Made by a program: the position numbers and the translations under genes. A stretch of DNA of 64,000 nucleotides, taken from Heterohyrax brucei (taxonomy: Eukaryota; Chordata; Mammalia; Hyracoidea; Procaviidae). This document shows positions 24,835-36,834 of this stretch, in pieces. The notes under the pieces were generated by a model. The model worked only from the letters and a program-made list of their open reading frames with translations, searched no databases and was not told the origin of the DNA. The stretch spans positions 111,141,431-111,205,430 of the forward strand of contig CM053146.1 of the NCBI GenBank assembly GCA_028571685.1, written 5' to 3'. How positions within the stretch are numbered: position 1 is the stretch's first letter; each line of letters opens with the position of its first letter.

Positions 24835-26448
24835 CGTCTTAAGTACTAGGGATATATTAGGCAACAGCTGTTAAACTTACTAGTCATTACTCAATCATTT
24901 AACAAGATGTCACCAATGCTTATTTATACCTGAAGGGAGACAATTATTTTCTTTTGACTAGTAACTAAGACATTCACAGTACAAACTCTGGTTTACTAAA
25001 TAATAATAAAATATGACCCACTCAAACTTTAAAAAGTGTTAATGAACACATGAAATCTGTGATAATTCTGTATCTGAGTGACTCTATGTCTAAATTTCTT
25101 TCAAGACATTAGTATACAATTTGATCCCCTATACTCTGAGAATTCAGAATCACTACATGCTTGTATTTCCCAATAGTATTCAGAACTTAAATTCTCATAC
25201 AGCCTTTTAAGACGGATTATTCCTCACCTAAGGAAAGGATTTTCTTAGGAGCATAAAGGCAGATAACAAAGCAAAACTTACTAAATGATTGGTCTGCCTC
25301 TCAAAAGAGCTTTACAAAGTAGTGTGTACTGAGACACTCCTTTCCTATTGCAGGAGAGAAGAGTTATTTTTTAGAGTCTACTATTTTGAGGCTTCTAAGT
25401 AAAAAATACAAAAAGCATGTTGGAAGTGAGCTGTGATTACAAGTAAAAATTAAGTGCTAGTTTCACAGACTATCTTAATAGCACATAACACCACAAATAT
25501 ATACATATGCACCTAACACCTATTTTCAATAGACATTTACATGTTTTCATAGTTGCTTCAGCTCTTTAAAATAGAAAAAAAAAAAGTTATAGAAGTGAAG
25601 CTGTGCCTTTCGAATTCTCCCCCTCCAGAATTTTCCTGAATATTCCTGAAGTTAATGCTTCCCATTCTCTTTAAGTTCTTTCACTTTCATGTACTTTCAT
25701 TAGGTAACATATTATCAATAAATACCGTGTGCTAACATATTATTTTAAAATGGTTAATAAACACACTACAGTATATATATCTTTTGGCAACTTGCTTGTT
25801 TCAGTCAATACTATGTACCTGAGATGCATCCTCGCTGGTAAGTACAGATCCAGTTCATCCATTTTCCATCACATGAATAAACCATAGTTTACAGTTGCAT
25901 TGTTCTCCTTTGTTGCTATTTTAAAAATAGCTGTTATAATTAATCATCCTTGTGACCTATTTGCTTGGGGTCCTGCTCCAAGTTTAGTAAAAAATTTAGG
26001 TGTGGAAGAAAATCAGTCCGGAATGAAAGTTAGCCCACCAGCTGCCACTGTTGGGTCACATTACCACCTTAGCTAACAGGGAAATGATGTCAACCGAAGA
26101 GCTGTGGGATGACTCCAAAGAAAAAATATTTAAATGACATGATAATTAAAAGGAATATGAGTCGATCAATTCATGAAATGAACGAGACTAAGGCTTATCT
26201 TCTCCATGGGCATAGACTACCAAAAGTCCTCACCCATTTTTTTGAAGGAGTTGAGAAAACTGAACATTTTCCTGCAAATTTAAAAGAACTACACAGCAAG
26301 TTTTTTAAAAAAGGACTTGCTGCCCTACTGATTTAAATATTTTTATTGTGCCCACTTAGATTAACTAGTTTAGCTGCATGCAGGCAACCATCAAGGCACA
26401 ATCTAAAGTCAGTTCCATCTACAAATACAAAGGAATTTTTTTTTAAAA
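24835..26448. other. ALS2 intron 1, unassigned part
   Basis: AT-rich. About 25770-25990 has the look of an antisense old L1 3' UTR (cagttcatccattttccatc). A 75-codon open stretch at 26109-26336 is not recognised. Confidence 0.4.
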
Positions 26449-26641
26449 AAACAAACCCACTGTTGCTGAGTCAATTCTGACTCATTGGGACCCCACAGGA
26501 CAGGGCAGAACTGCCACATCAGGTTTCCCAAGAGCACCTGGTAGGTTCAGAGCTTTTGGGGTTTGTGTACACAGGAATAGAGGAGATAAAAACCAAAAAC
26601 CAAACCCACTGCCATCAAGTCAACTCTGACTCACAGTGAGA
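26449..26641 (-). mobile_element. Two partial AfroSINEs, antisense
   Basis: A 115-bp piece (26449-26562) followed by a separate 3' terminal piece (26588-26641), both starting at the cccactg..gagtcaa 3' end. Confidence 0.8.
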
Positions 26642-27359
26642 CAGGGATAGGAACACAAATACAGTACTAAAGTAGCAAATCATAGCTGGTTGCTGTTTTA
26701 TTTGTGGTTACCAAACACTTGCTTCAGAACCAATATCCTACCAAATCTACTACTGATACTGGTGACTGAATTAGTTGGTTATCAAAGGAACAGGGAAAAA
26801 GACTAAAAAAAAAAAACCAGCAAAAGAAACTCCATCATGGAATTTGTATCTCTAGTACAGTTGCAATATGTGTTATATACAGCACCATGAAGTTATAAAA
26901 AGAGCTAAGTGATTTCCAAGTCCCTAAAATTCTTTGAGCATTCCTCTGAATAACTAAGAGGCTCAACCTTCTCCTCTACAGGGCAGGCCTTCCTTACATC
27001 TCAAAAGTTACCATTCTACCTTCCTTCCTTGGTTTTTCAACTCAAAATAATACAAAATTATAGAAGGTTTTCACAGGCATACTCTGAAAACACTTTAAAA
27101 GTGCCCTAGCAACATTGACTTATTTTAAAAAGCCTTGAAACTTCTGTTTTGTGTTCCACTTAACCACATACATATTTGCTAAGAATAACTTTTTGGTTCT
27201 TTACACAGTCAAGATGGCTACAGCAGGTGTCTCAAACAATAACATAAATTAAGTAGGTATCTCAAATGACAACATAAATTCTGAAACACTGGAATTTGGA
27301 GAGAAAGGCTTCAAGTTCATAGTGCACAAATCAATTTAAAGATTAATGGCTTTTAGAAG

Positions 27360-27862
27360 TGTTGTGGATTACAATGAGTCTCCCCAAAATGTGTATCAAC
27401 TTGGCTAGGCCATAATTCCCAGTATTGTGCATCTGCCCACCATTTGTGATCTGATGTGATTTCCCTTCATGCTGTAAATCCTACCCCTATCATGTTAATG
27501 GGGCTGGATTCCAGGCAGCTATCTCAACAAGGCAGGACTCCAGCAACAGGATCAGGCTGTATCTTGAATTAGTCTCTTTTGAGACATAAAAGAGAGAAGC
27601 AAGGAGGATAGGGATCTCCTACCACTGAGAACGAAGAACGAGGAGGGGACTATGTCCTTTGGACCTGAGGTCCATGTGCTGAGAAACTCCTAGACAAGGG
27701 TAAAACTGATAACCAGGACCCTTCTCCAGAGCCAACAGAGAAAGCCTTCCCCTGGAGGTGACACCCTATTGTGGACTTCAGCCTTCTAGACTGTGAGAGA
27801 ATAAACTCCTCTTTGTTAAAGCCATCCATTAGTGTTTATAGCTGCACTAGATAACTAAAATA
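27360..27862 (+). mobile_element. MaLR-type solo LTR, sense
   Basis: Starts tgttgtggattac and ends agataactaaaat; close to the 16.3-kb LTR in reverse-LTR phrases such as ccttcccctggagg. No clear 5-bp duplication remains. Confidence 0.8.
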
Positions 27863-27866
27863 GTAA

Positions 27867-27916
27867 GCCCACTGCTGTTGAGTCAATTCCAATTCATGAC
27901 AACCTTATAGGACCCA
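27867..27916 (-). mobile_element. AfroSINE 3' fragment, antisense
   Basis: Fifty bases, cccactgctgttgagtcaat onward, directly after the MaLR LTR. Confidence 0.7.
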
Positions 27917-28104
27917 AATTACCTCTTTGGCACTTTATTCTCTGCACCAACATCTTATTAAATTTTAACACTGTGAAACAACTTTGAACTTTTGTTGCTC
28001 TATGATCCTTCAATGTACCCGTATCAGTCACAGTTTGGTAGGCAAGTAATAAATTTAAATAAGGTATAGATTCCACTGGGATCTTTTCCACATTAAAACC
28101 TCCA

Positions 28105-28500
28105 CACAGAAAATAAGGAAGACTGAAGAATTGATGTGTTTGAATTGTGGTGTTAGCAAAGAATACTGAATATACCACGAACTGCCAAAAGAACAAATAA
28201 GCCTTGGAAGAAGTACAGCCAGAATGCTCCTTATAAAAAGGACAGCTAAATTACCTCTCACATACTCTGGACATGGCATCAGGAGGGTTCAGTCCCTAGA
28301 GACAGGACATGACGCTTGGTAAAGTAGAGGGTGAACAAAAAAAATGGAAGACCTTCAGTGAGATGGATTGACACAGTGGTTGCAACAATGGGCTCAGGCA
28401 TAACAGACTGCTAAGATGGTACACGACTGGGCACTGTTTCTTTCTGCTGTACACAGAGTCACTCTGGGTTAGAACCAGCTCAAGGGCACCTAACAACAAT
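28105..28500 (+). mobile_element. RTE-type LINE 3' end (5'-truncated)
   Basis: Aligns to the terminal 400 bp of the other RTE copies (gactgaagaattgatg, then tacctctcacatactctgga), ending cctaacaacaat. Confidence 0.85.
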
Positions 28501-28623
28501 ATGGAAAACCAAGGTACAACACGCCAGCCTGAAATCATGTTTTCTCTCCACACAGGTCTATCTATCATAAAAGTATCAGAAACTATCCCTTGACTTTAAA
28601 AAAGTGAATTATAATTCTTCCTA

Positions 28624-28822
28624 GGAGCCCTGGTGGTGCAATGGTTAGTACTCAACTGCTAACCAAAGGCTGGCCATGCAAACACACTAGCCACTTTGTG
28701 GGAAAAATATGTGACAATCTGCTTCCATAAAGATTTACAGCCTTAGAAACCCTGTGGGGCAGTTCTCTGCTCTATAGCATCACTCTAAGTCAGAATCCTC
28801 TGGATGGCAAAGGGTTTTGTTT
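28624..28822 (+). mobile_element. AfroSINE, sense
   Basis: aggagccctggtggtgca start; gatttacagccttagaaacc and tgtggggcagttct body. Confidence 0.92.
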
Positions 28823-28939
28823 TTCTATAACTCTTTTCCAAAAAACACTGTTCTCTTTCCCTTGTTTAGGAAAACAAGGAGTCAGTTTGGATCATGATGA
28901 AATTGTCATGAAGCAAAAGTTAGTAATTATAAAAATAGT

Positions 28940-29160
28940 TATTATGTACTGAACATTTACTGTGTGCCAGGCAGTATAATAAATGTGATATACAAGCCAT
29001 TACATGTAAAGTTAATATTATGAGGGAAAGACTTTTAGCTCTAGTTTAGAGATGAAGGAACGGAAGCAGAGAGATTAAATACTTGCCAAAGTCAAAGATG
29101 TATATAGATATGACTCCAAGTATGTCCAGATCCACAGCCTAGAATCTTAAACCACTAGTC
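28940..29160 (-). mobile_element. MIR, antisense
   Basis: ttactgtgtgccaggcag, then agatgaaggaacggaagc, acttgccaaagtcaaag. Confidence 0.85.
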
Positions 29161-29735
29161 TTATATTATTAAGGCTAAAATATTTCAATTTGTTGCAAAA
29201 GTAGATTTTCCATTGATTTAAATTGTTTCATTCATTAACTCAAAGATTATGTAGTCACTCCAAATTATACATATTTATGATAACGGAAACACTCAGGGCC
29301 TGTAATTTACTGAAATTCTGTAGCTGCTTACAATAAACACACACCACTCAGTTTTATTATTTAAAGTCATTTTAAGAACGTTTGCAGTCATCAACAAATT
29401 TAAAGGCAATAAAAATCTGTGTTTGGGAACAACACTTATTCCATCTTCATCCTAAAGCTGAAAGAAAATAGCGTACTTAAATGCGTGTCTTCACCCCGTG
29501 TGTTTTCCTCTCTCCTCCTCATCAATGCCTTCCTTCATCAGTACTACAACACTTCCACCAGCTTAATGTAGCAATTTCTTCAAAGTATTCTATTGTCCCG
29601 AAGACCAACAACCAACATCAAGACTATTTCCTTATGATCTCTATTTATTTTCCTGCACTTGATTCTCAAAACAATTGGCCCTTCCTTCTGACGATCCCTT
29701 GACAATCCAAAAGACTCAAACTACATATTCATGCA

Positions 29736-29919
29736 TACCACCAAGTCCAGTCCAACTCACAGCACCCCTACAGAACTGAGAACTGACCCATGGGGTTTCC
29801 AAGGCAGTAAATCTACAGAAGCTAACTGCCACATCTTTCCACCGCGGAGCAGCTAGTGTGATGGAACCGCCGACCTTTAGGTTACAGACCCAGCGCTTAA
29901 CCACTGAAAAACCAGGCTA
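29736..29919 (-). mobile_element. AfroSINE, antisense
   Basis: ccagtccaactcacagcacc start; ggaaccgccgacctttaggt B-box region; close to the ALS2 CpG island. Confidence 0.88.
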
Positions 29920-30043
29920 AACTACTAAATTCCTAATATCGAACTCATTCTTTTTACTCAACTACCTTTTTAAGTCGCTAAAACCCTCAGGCTATTTCTA
30001 CACCACCATCTCCACCCCAGCCAAACCCGCCTGGTACACTCAC

Positions 30044-30120
30044 CGAGGTTAGTGGCAAGAGAACCCAGTATTTATCGGCTCGGCGCTTAGAGGGGGCATT
30101 CAGCAAATCCGAATGAATGA
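30044..30120 (-). other. ALS2: Alternative first-exon donor of ALS2 (donor 2)
   Basis: A second excellent minus-strand donor, aacctcg/gtgagtg (GT at 30043-30042), lies at the downstream edge of the CpG island. It could serve an alternative leader exon or a longer first exon. The right limit is arbitrary. Confidence 0.4.
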
Positions 30121-30451
30121 ATGGAAGGAAGGCAGCGTGGGTGGAGGCGGGAAGAGAGGACGTGAAGGCATTCCAAGCGTCAGAAATCACTGGGGAGGCA
30201 GAGGGTGGAGGCGAGTTAGGCAACCAAGGGGCCAGGCGAGGGTTTCGCGTCTGACGCTTCTTTGCAGGCAGGCAACGACTGCCAGACCCATGAGCAGGAA
30301 GGATGCAGGAGCCGTCTCCGCAGACCTGGGCAGTGCGCTCCTGGGCCTCGGCCTGCGCCTCGCTCCTGGACCCCAGGCTCCCGCAAACAGGAGGGCCCGG
30401 TCGATCAGCCTTCCGAAGCCGAGGATCGACTAGGAACCCGCGCTCTCTCAC

Positions 30452-30530
30452 CTGACGCTTCACCGGCGGCACCGCACTCTGCACCCGGCACAAGCCCAGC
30501 AGCCCCGGGCTTCTGCGAGACCAGCTGATT
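30452..30530 (-). other. ALS2: Candidate non-coding first exon of ALS2 (donor 1)
   Basis: On the minus strand a strong donor, gcgtcag/gtgaga, has its GT at 30451-30450, directly downstream of the GC-box cluster at 30534-30620. This makes the sequence to its right the most plausible 5' UTR exon. The 5' limit is a guess based on the position of the GC boxes. Confidence 0.55.
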
Positions 30531-31101
30531 CACGGGGGCGGGGCCTCTTTGTAGAGGCGGGGCTGCAGAAGGCAAGCGAACGCGGAGGTGGGCGGAGGGT
30601 GTTCCTGGGGTAGGCGGGGTTAACCGCCGACGGGATCTCACATGGATCAAACTTATCGAAGAGGCGTTAGGCACGGTGGGCAATGTTGTCGGGGGTACTA
30701 CCCCTCCCTGGCCAGCGCGGAGCCAGCAATCCTAAGACGCGCTTGATTGATGACGCCATAAGGAGTCGTCGGAGTTGACGCTTCCATGGTAACAAAGGGT
30801 GGTAATTGGGCGCGAAAACAGCTGCCTTCATCTGGTTTTTGCCACAAACTGCAAGACCCAGAAGGGTAAATTCTCTTCTCTACGCAATGAAAAGACTGAG
30901 ATAGCCTTAAGCTGCCTCTATGGACTGTACCCTAAGAGTAGTCACTTCCCGCCCAGAGGGTGACATTGTAGCTGTGCGGCACCGCTTGACAAGAGAGTCC
31001 AAACCCACTGAGAGTCCAGGATGCTGTATTTTCACCACTTAATTGCAACGCTAAAGAATGGAGGATGGTAGAAGAAAATTAGCCTCTCCTGTGATCAAAC
31101 C

Positions 31102-31255
31102 CTGTTGGCGTACTGGTTACGTGCTACAGCTCCTAAGGAGAAGGTCGGAAGTTCACATCTGCCAGGTGCTCTTTGGAAACTGCGGGACAATTCTGCTCTG
31201 TCCTACAAGGTCGCTGTGAGTTGAAATCGACTCAACAGCGGTGAGTTTGTTGTGT
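31102..31255 (+). mobile_element. AfroSINE, sense, internally deleted
   Basis: Head (gttacgtgctacagctcc), then aggtcggaagttcaca, joining directly to the ctttggaaactgcgggac half. Confidence 0.82.
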
Positions 31256-31748
31256 GTGTGTAATCTTCACAAGCCTCCTCAATATACAATCTGAGTAAAA
31301 TCAGTTTCCTTGCCCAGCCCTGTTTCATGATAGTCCTCTTGTGGCTCCCACAGTCCCACTCAATTCAGATTGCACTGCCTAAACCCACCCATGAAGATTT
31401 TCCTTAAGCCGCTACTGTTGGCACACAGTAGATGCCAAATTAACTGCCTCTAGGAGCAGTATACCATCGTTGGCACCGCAAACCTGTATTTAGACCATCA
31501 ACGCCAAATGTTCTGAAGGTGCTGTGGGTAAAATGGTCTACCAAGTTCACGACCACTCTCAACTCAGTTGCCTCACTGATCCTCCGCCCACCTGCAAAAA
31601 TCGTTAATCTGCAACAATTCAACCTTGCCCACTCTGGCAACATCGCAGAAAATCACACCCTTGAGAACTGACATCCTTCAGATTAAAGGTGTGCAACTCA
31701 TCCAGGACTTAGACGCAGCCAAGCCCTCTTGCTAAACCTAAGGCAGCC

Positions 31749-31935
31749 CTTCACAGGTTGTTCAATGTCGCTGAGTTGGTTCCGATTCATAGCGACCCTA
31801 TGCACAACAGAACTAAAGGTTTCTCGGTCCAGCTCCATGCACACAATCGTTTTTATGCTTAATCCCATTGTTGCAACCACTGTGTCAATCTGTCTGGTTG
31901 AAGGTAATCCTTTTTTTTGCTGACCCTCTGCTGTA
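31749..31935 (-). mobile_element. RTE-type LINE 3' end, antisense
   Basis: Reverse of the RTE terminal region (agcgaccctatgcacaacag, then cattgttgcaaccactgtgtc). Short and separated from the larger antisense copy by about 260 bp of non-repeat sequence. Confidence 0.75.
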
Positions 31936-32206
31936 TCAAGCTGTAAATATTGCTACTCTGAAATTCTCCCCAACATTCACACCTTACAATCCTCTTATTA
32001 AGTACTGCGTATCTACTGGTCCCTTTGACGGGTGTATAAATAAATACTTTAGAAACTTGGCCTGCTACATTCCGGAGAGAATGAGACCGCTAGATAAGAA
32101 TTTCCTTAACTCTCTCGCTACACCGCTATCATCAAACGTACTTGAAGATCCAACCATCCTTTCCTTCCCTTTCTCTTTGGAAGACGTCTTCTGTCCTCTT
32201 AAAACT

Positions 32207-34485
32207 GTTGTTGTTAGGTGCCACTGAGTGGGTTTTAACTCCTAGCGACTCTGTACCACAGAATAAAACATTGTCCCATCTTGCTCCATCCTTATAATTG
32301 TTTGAGCCCATTGTTGCAGCCACTGTGTCAGTCCGTCTCATTGATGGATTGACATTTGAAGACTGTGATCTTCTACTCTTTCACTGACCCTCTGCTTTAC
32401 CAGCCATGATATCCTCCAGAGACTGATCACTCCTGATAACACATCCAAAGTATGTGCGATGAAGTGTCGCCATCATCATCTGTAAGGAACATTCTAGCTG
32501 TTCTTCCAAGACAGATTTGTTTGTTCTTTTGGCAATCTACGGTACTTTCAATATTCTTCACCAACACCACAATTCAGAGACATCAGTTTTTCTTCAGTTT
32601 TCTGTATTCATTGTCCACCTTTCCTATGCATGTGAGGTGATTGAAGACAGGGCTTGGACTGGATGCACCTTAGTCCTTAAAGTGAAATCTTTGTTAACAT
32701 TGTAAAGGATTTTTCCCCAGCAGATTCTCCCAATATGTCATTTGATTTCCTGACTGCTACTCTCTTGAGCATTGATTGTGGGTCCAAGTAAAAGGAAATC
32801 CTTGACTACTTTAATATTTTCTCATGTTGCTTATCAATCCCATTGTGAGCATTTTGTTTCCTTGATGTTGAGGTATAATCCATACTGAAGGCTGTGATCT
32901 TTGATCTTCTTCAGTAGATGCTTCAAGTCCTCTTTACTTTTAGCAAGCACAGTTGTGTCATCTGCAAAATGCAGGTTGTTAATGAATCTTCCTGCAGTCC
33001 TGATGTCTTGTTCTTCAGATAGTCCATCTTCTTGGATGACTTGTTCAGCATACAGATTGACTTAAGTGTAGGGAAAAGATACAACTCTAACACACACCTT
33101 TCCTGACTCAAAATGTGCAGTGTCCCCTTATTCTGCCTCCTGGTTTATGTACAGGTTCTTCATGAATGTTATTAAGTGTTCTGGAATTCCCATTCTTCAC
33201 AATGTTATCCCTGGTTTGCTGTGATTTACATGGTTGAATGTCTTTGCATAGTCAGTGAAACACAAGTAAATATCTTTCTGGTGTTTTCTGCTTTCAACCA
33301 GGATCCATCTGACATCAGCAATGATATTTCTCATTCCATATCCTCTTCTGAATCTGGCTTGAATTTCTGGCAGTTTCCTGTCAATGCACTGCTGCAGCCA
33401 CTTTTGGCCTGCTTCTGTTCAGCAAAATTTTACTTGTGTGTAGTATTAGTGATATTGTTTTTGATTTCCACATTCTGTTGGGTCACTTTTCGTTGGGATA
33501 GGCATAAATATTGATTTCTTCCGACCAGTTGGCCAGGTGGCTGTTTTCCAAATTTCTTGACACAGACAAGTGAGCACCTCCACTGCCACATCCATTTATT
33601 GAAACATCTCAACTAGTATACCGTCAATTCACGGAGACTTCAGTCTTCAGTGCAGCTTAGACTTCTCCCTTCAGTACTGTTGTTGGTTCTTGATCCTATG
33701 AAACCTGAAATGACTCAATGTCAGCCAGTTCTTTTTGGTACAGTCACTCTGTGTATTCCTTTCGTCTTATTTTGATGCTTCCATGAAACAGACAACAACA
33801 ACAACAAAACCCTGTTGCTGTCGATATTGCAGTTCAAGGCTTGAATTTTTTCTTCAGTTCTTTCAGCTTAAGAAATGTCAAGCATGTTCTTCCCTTTTGG
33901 TTTTCTATCTCTATCTCTTTGCAGATGTCATTATAATACTTTGTCTTCTCAAGCCACCCTTTGAAGTCTTCTGTTCAGGTCTTTTGCTTCATCATTTCGT
34001 CCATTCACGTTAGCTATTTAACATTCAAGAACAAGTTTCAGAGTCTCTTCTGACATCCATTTTGATATTTTCTTTCTTTCCTGTCTTTTTAATGACTTCT
34101 TATTTTCTTCTTGTGTGATGTCCTTGATGTCCTTCCACAAGTCATCTAGTCTTTGGTGATTAGTGTTCAATGCATCAAATCTATTCTTCAGGTGGTATCT
34201 AAATTCAGATGGGATATACCCAAGGTCATGCTTTGACTCTTGTATACCTGTTCTAATTTTCTTCAGTTTCAACTTGAACTTGCGTGTGAGCAATTGCTCT
34301 GCATTCAGCTCATGACCTTATTCTGACTGATGATACTGAGCTTTCCCATTGTCTCTTTGCACAGATGTGGTTGATATGTGTATATTCCATCTGGTGAGGT
34401 CCACTTATATAGAGGCCCTTTATGTTGTTGAAAAAAGGTATTTGCAATGAAGAAGTCATTGGTCTTGCAAAGTTATTTAATAAGA
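32207..34485 (-). mobile_element. RTE-type LINE, antisense, 5'-truncated, with TSD
   Basis: Runs from the (gtt)n tail complement at 32207 through the RT and linker regions to the endonuclease tail near 34470. Flanked by cctcttaaaact (32195-32206) and cctcttaaaatt (34486-34497), a 12-bp TSD with one mismatch. An internal (aac)n expansion at 33793-33807 interrupts the linker. Confidence 0.9.
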
Positions 34486-34578
34486 CCTCTTAAAATTAAT
34501 CCCTGCTAATCCTTTAGGGGCTCTACTCCATTATTATCCCTTCTGTTTCATTTTCAGCCTTTAGCCTTACTTAAGCTG

Positions 34579-34974
34579 GAAAACCAAATCCATTGCCCTC
34601 ACATTGATTTCAAGTCATTGCAACCCCATGTGTTACAGAATAGAACTGCTCTGTAGGGTTTTTTTGGTTGTACTTTCTATGGGTGCAGTGGTTAAGCTTG
34701 GCTGCTAACTAAGGGGTGGGAAGTTCAACCTGCAAGCTGATTCACAAGAGAAGGATGTGGCAATCTGCTTTCATAATGATTTATGGCCGTGGAAACCCTA
34801 TGGGGCTGTTCTGTCCTGTCCTACAAGGTTGCTATGAGTTGGAATTGACTCAACGACAGTGGGCTTGCTTTGGTTTTGGGTTTAATGTTTACAGAAGTGG
34901 ATCATCGGGGTGGGTTCAAACTAGTCCTCTTTAGGTTAGTAGTCCAGTGCAAACCATTGGCACCACTCAGGGAC
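34579..34974 (-). mobile_element. AfroSINE antisense, split by a sense AfroSINE
   Basis: Outer antisense copy in two pieces (34579-34668 and 34886-34974). Confidence 0.8.
34673..34885 (+). mobile_element. AfroSINE, sense, nested
   Basis: gggtgcagtggttaagc start; gactcaacgacagtgggc end; sits inside the antisense copy. Confidence 0.88.
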
Positions 34975-35539
34975 CTCTTCTTACTTATTCCTCGGTATGT
35001 ATGCCTGCCCTTGCCTACCCCATCATAAATTTTTTTCCTCTGTATCCTAATTATCTTCTGATCTCTCAGTCTTCCTAACACTAGTTAGCAATCTCTGGTT
35101 TTTCAGGTTTTCTAAAACCAGTAGTCACTTCCTAAATTGTAATCTAATGATACAATAGTAGAACAAACCCATTCTGTGTAACCTTTTAGAACAGCTGATG
35201 TAGCTGTGCTGATTAGGGGGTGATCTGGGAACTGGTTGCAAGAGAAAAAGCTAGATGCTGAGTCAAGTGTATATCATACCAATTGTGTGTTACGTGTGTG
35301 TCGTTTCAAGGGAGAAAGTCTGCTGACATATAACCTTATCCTTAAGTTTGCATAGATCAGCTCTGACAGGATGTGTTAAAGAGCGACTGCTACTGGGGAG
35401 GGGAATTGGGAACAAGAAAGGGAAGGAAGAGAGACAGTCTCACTCTTCCCGCTCTGCCATTTTGTACTGCTTAAATTTTTAACTATATCCATTTTTACTT
35501 ATTTTTAAAACTTTTAAATGTGAGAGGGAAAAAGTATGT

Positions 35540-35962
35540 GCCTCAGCTACCTAGTGCTGCCATGTCAGAAATTCAAGTATGTGGCTTTAACAGATAGAAC
35601 TTTATTTTCTTAGAGTTAGGAGGCTGGAAGTTGATTCAGTTTGGTGACTCTAGCACAAGACCTTTGCTCTCTGTCAGCTCTAGAAGGATGTCCTTATTTC
35701 TTTTCAGCGTCTGTTGCTCAGTGATCTTTATGTGGCTTAACATCTTATCTTCTGTCTTCTCCCATCTATGCTTTCTTGCTGCTGCCTTAATCTTTTTCAC
35801 TTTTTTATGTCTCAAAAGAGATTACTCTAAGACATACCCTATGTTAATACTGCCTTATTAGCATAACAGTGAAAATGAGACTCACAAATAGGATTATTAC
35901 AGCGGGGATAAGAGGATTTACAACACATATTTTGAGGAGGAAAATTAAATCTATAGCAGTAT
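35540..35962 (-). mobile_element. MaLR-type LTR, antisense (degenerate)
   Basis: Reverse LTR features: ctagtgctgccatgtc near the start, ggctttaacagatagaact and aggaggctggaagtt. Older or more degraded than the 23.4-kb copy. Confidence 0.7.
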
Positions 35963-36654
35963 AGTTTTCATTGTGTTTCTTTTAATTGTACTTTAAATGA
36001 TACTTTAAATGAATGTTTACAGAACTGGCTTCTCATTAAACAGTTTACAGAATAAACTGTTTTCTCATTAAACACATATTATTCTATGACATTGGTTGAC
36101 AACCCCACGACATGTCAACACTCTCCCTTCTCAACTTGGATTCCCTGTTGCTACCTTTCCAGTTCCCTCTTACCTTCTAGTCCTTGCCCCTGGACTGGTG
36201 TAGTCCTTTAATCTTGCTTTGTTCGATGAGCCTGTTGGGATGAAGAGGGAGCCTCAGGAGTGAGGTTCATTACTGAGCTAAAAGGATGTCTGAGGATCAT
36301 AATCTTAGACTTTCTCTAGTCTCTGTCAGGCTAGTAGTGCTAGTCTTTTTTGGGGGAGGTGCATTAGAGTTTTGGTCTACATTTTTATCCAGCTGCGTTC
36401 AGGACTCTGTTGCAATCTCTGTCAGAGCTGGTTTTCAGTCTTTTTTAAACTCCCTTTCTCTTTGACTTCCGGGGTACACTTCCAACGTTTTCAGCTTACC
36501 CATTCAGACCTCTCCTCTACCTGTGCAGATTCTTCTTTCTCTTGCGCTGTAAATTCACAGACTATCATGTTCTGGGCACTGGGGAGGCATGATAATGGAC
36601 AAAACAAGCAAGAGTCCCTGCTCTCGTGGAACTTGCACTCTGGTGGCATCGAAA

Positions 36655-36759
36655 ATAGTCTCCAGAGATGGTAGTTGTCAGCTCCTGCCATCATATACAC
36701 AAATGCCACTCTTGGCATCGAGAGATGGAATCTACTTTTTCTTCCCTTAAATATGGTCT

Positions 36760-36834
<75 letters not shown>

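Larger units (their letters stand above)
30010..30830 (-). promoter_or_regulatory. ALS2: CpG island and presumed ALS2 promoter / first exon
   Basis: The only clearly GC- and CpG-rich stretch in the window, in strongly AT-rich surroundings. It lies upstream of the ALS2 start-codon exon on the minus strand. GC boxes are at 30534-30543, 30555-30563 and 30611-30620. Further out are an RFX X-box-like site at 30780-30793 (gcttccatggtaac), an E2F-like site at 30806-30818 (ttgggcgcgaaaa) and TGACGC half-CRE motifs near 30751 and 30776. No TATA box is evident, as expected for a broadly expressed CpG-island gene. It could also drive divergent transcription to the right. Confidence 0.8.

Noticed and set aside
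26109-26336. 75-codon open frame on the plus strand, possibly a gene or processed pseudogene
   Set aside because: No family recognised and no splice, tail or duplication evidence. Left as unassigned; a protein database search with this frame would settle it.
27355-27870. TSD for the LTR at 27.4 kb
   Set aside because: agaag and gtaag agree at three of five positions only, which is not distinguishable from chance.
29987-30493. 168-codon open frame on the minus strand in the CpG island
   Set aside because: Length is explained by GC-rich composition. It begins without an ATG, overlaps the ALS2 leader region and both candidate donors, and has no recognisable domain.
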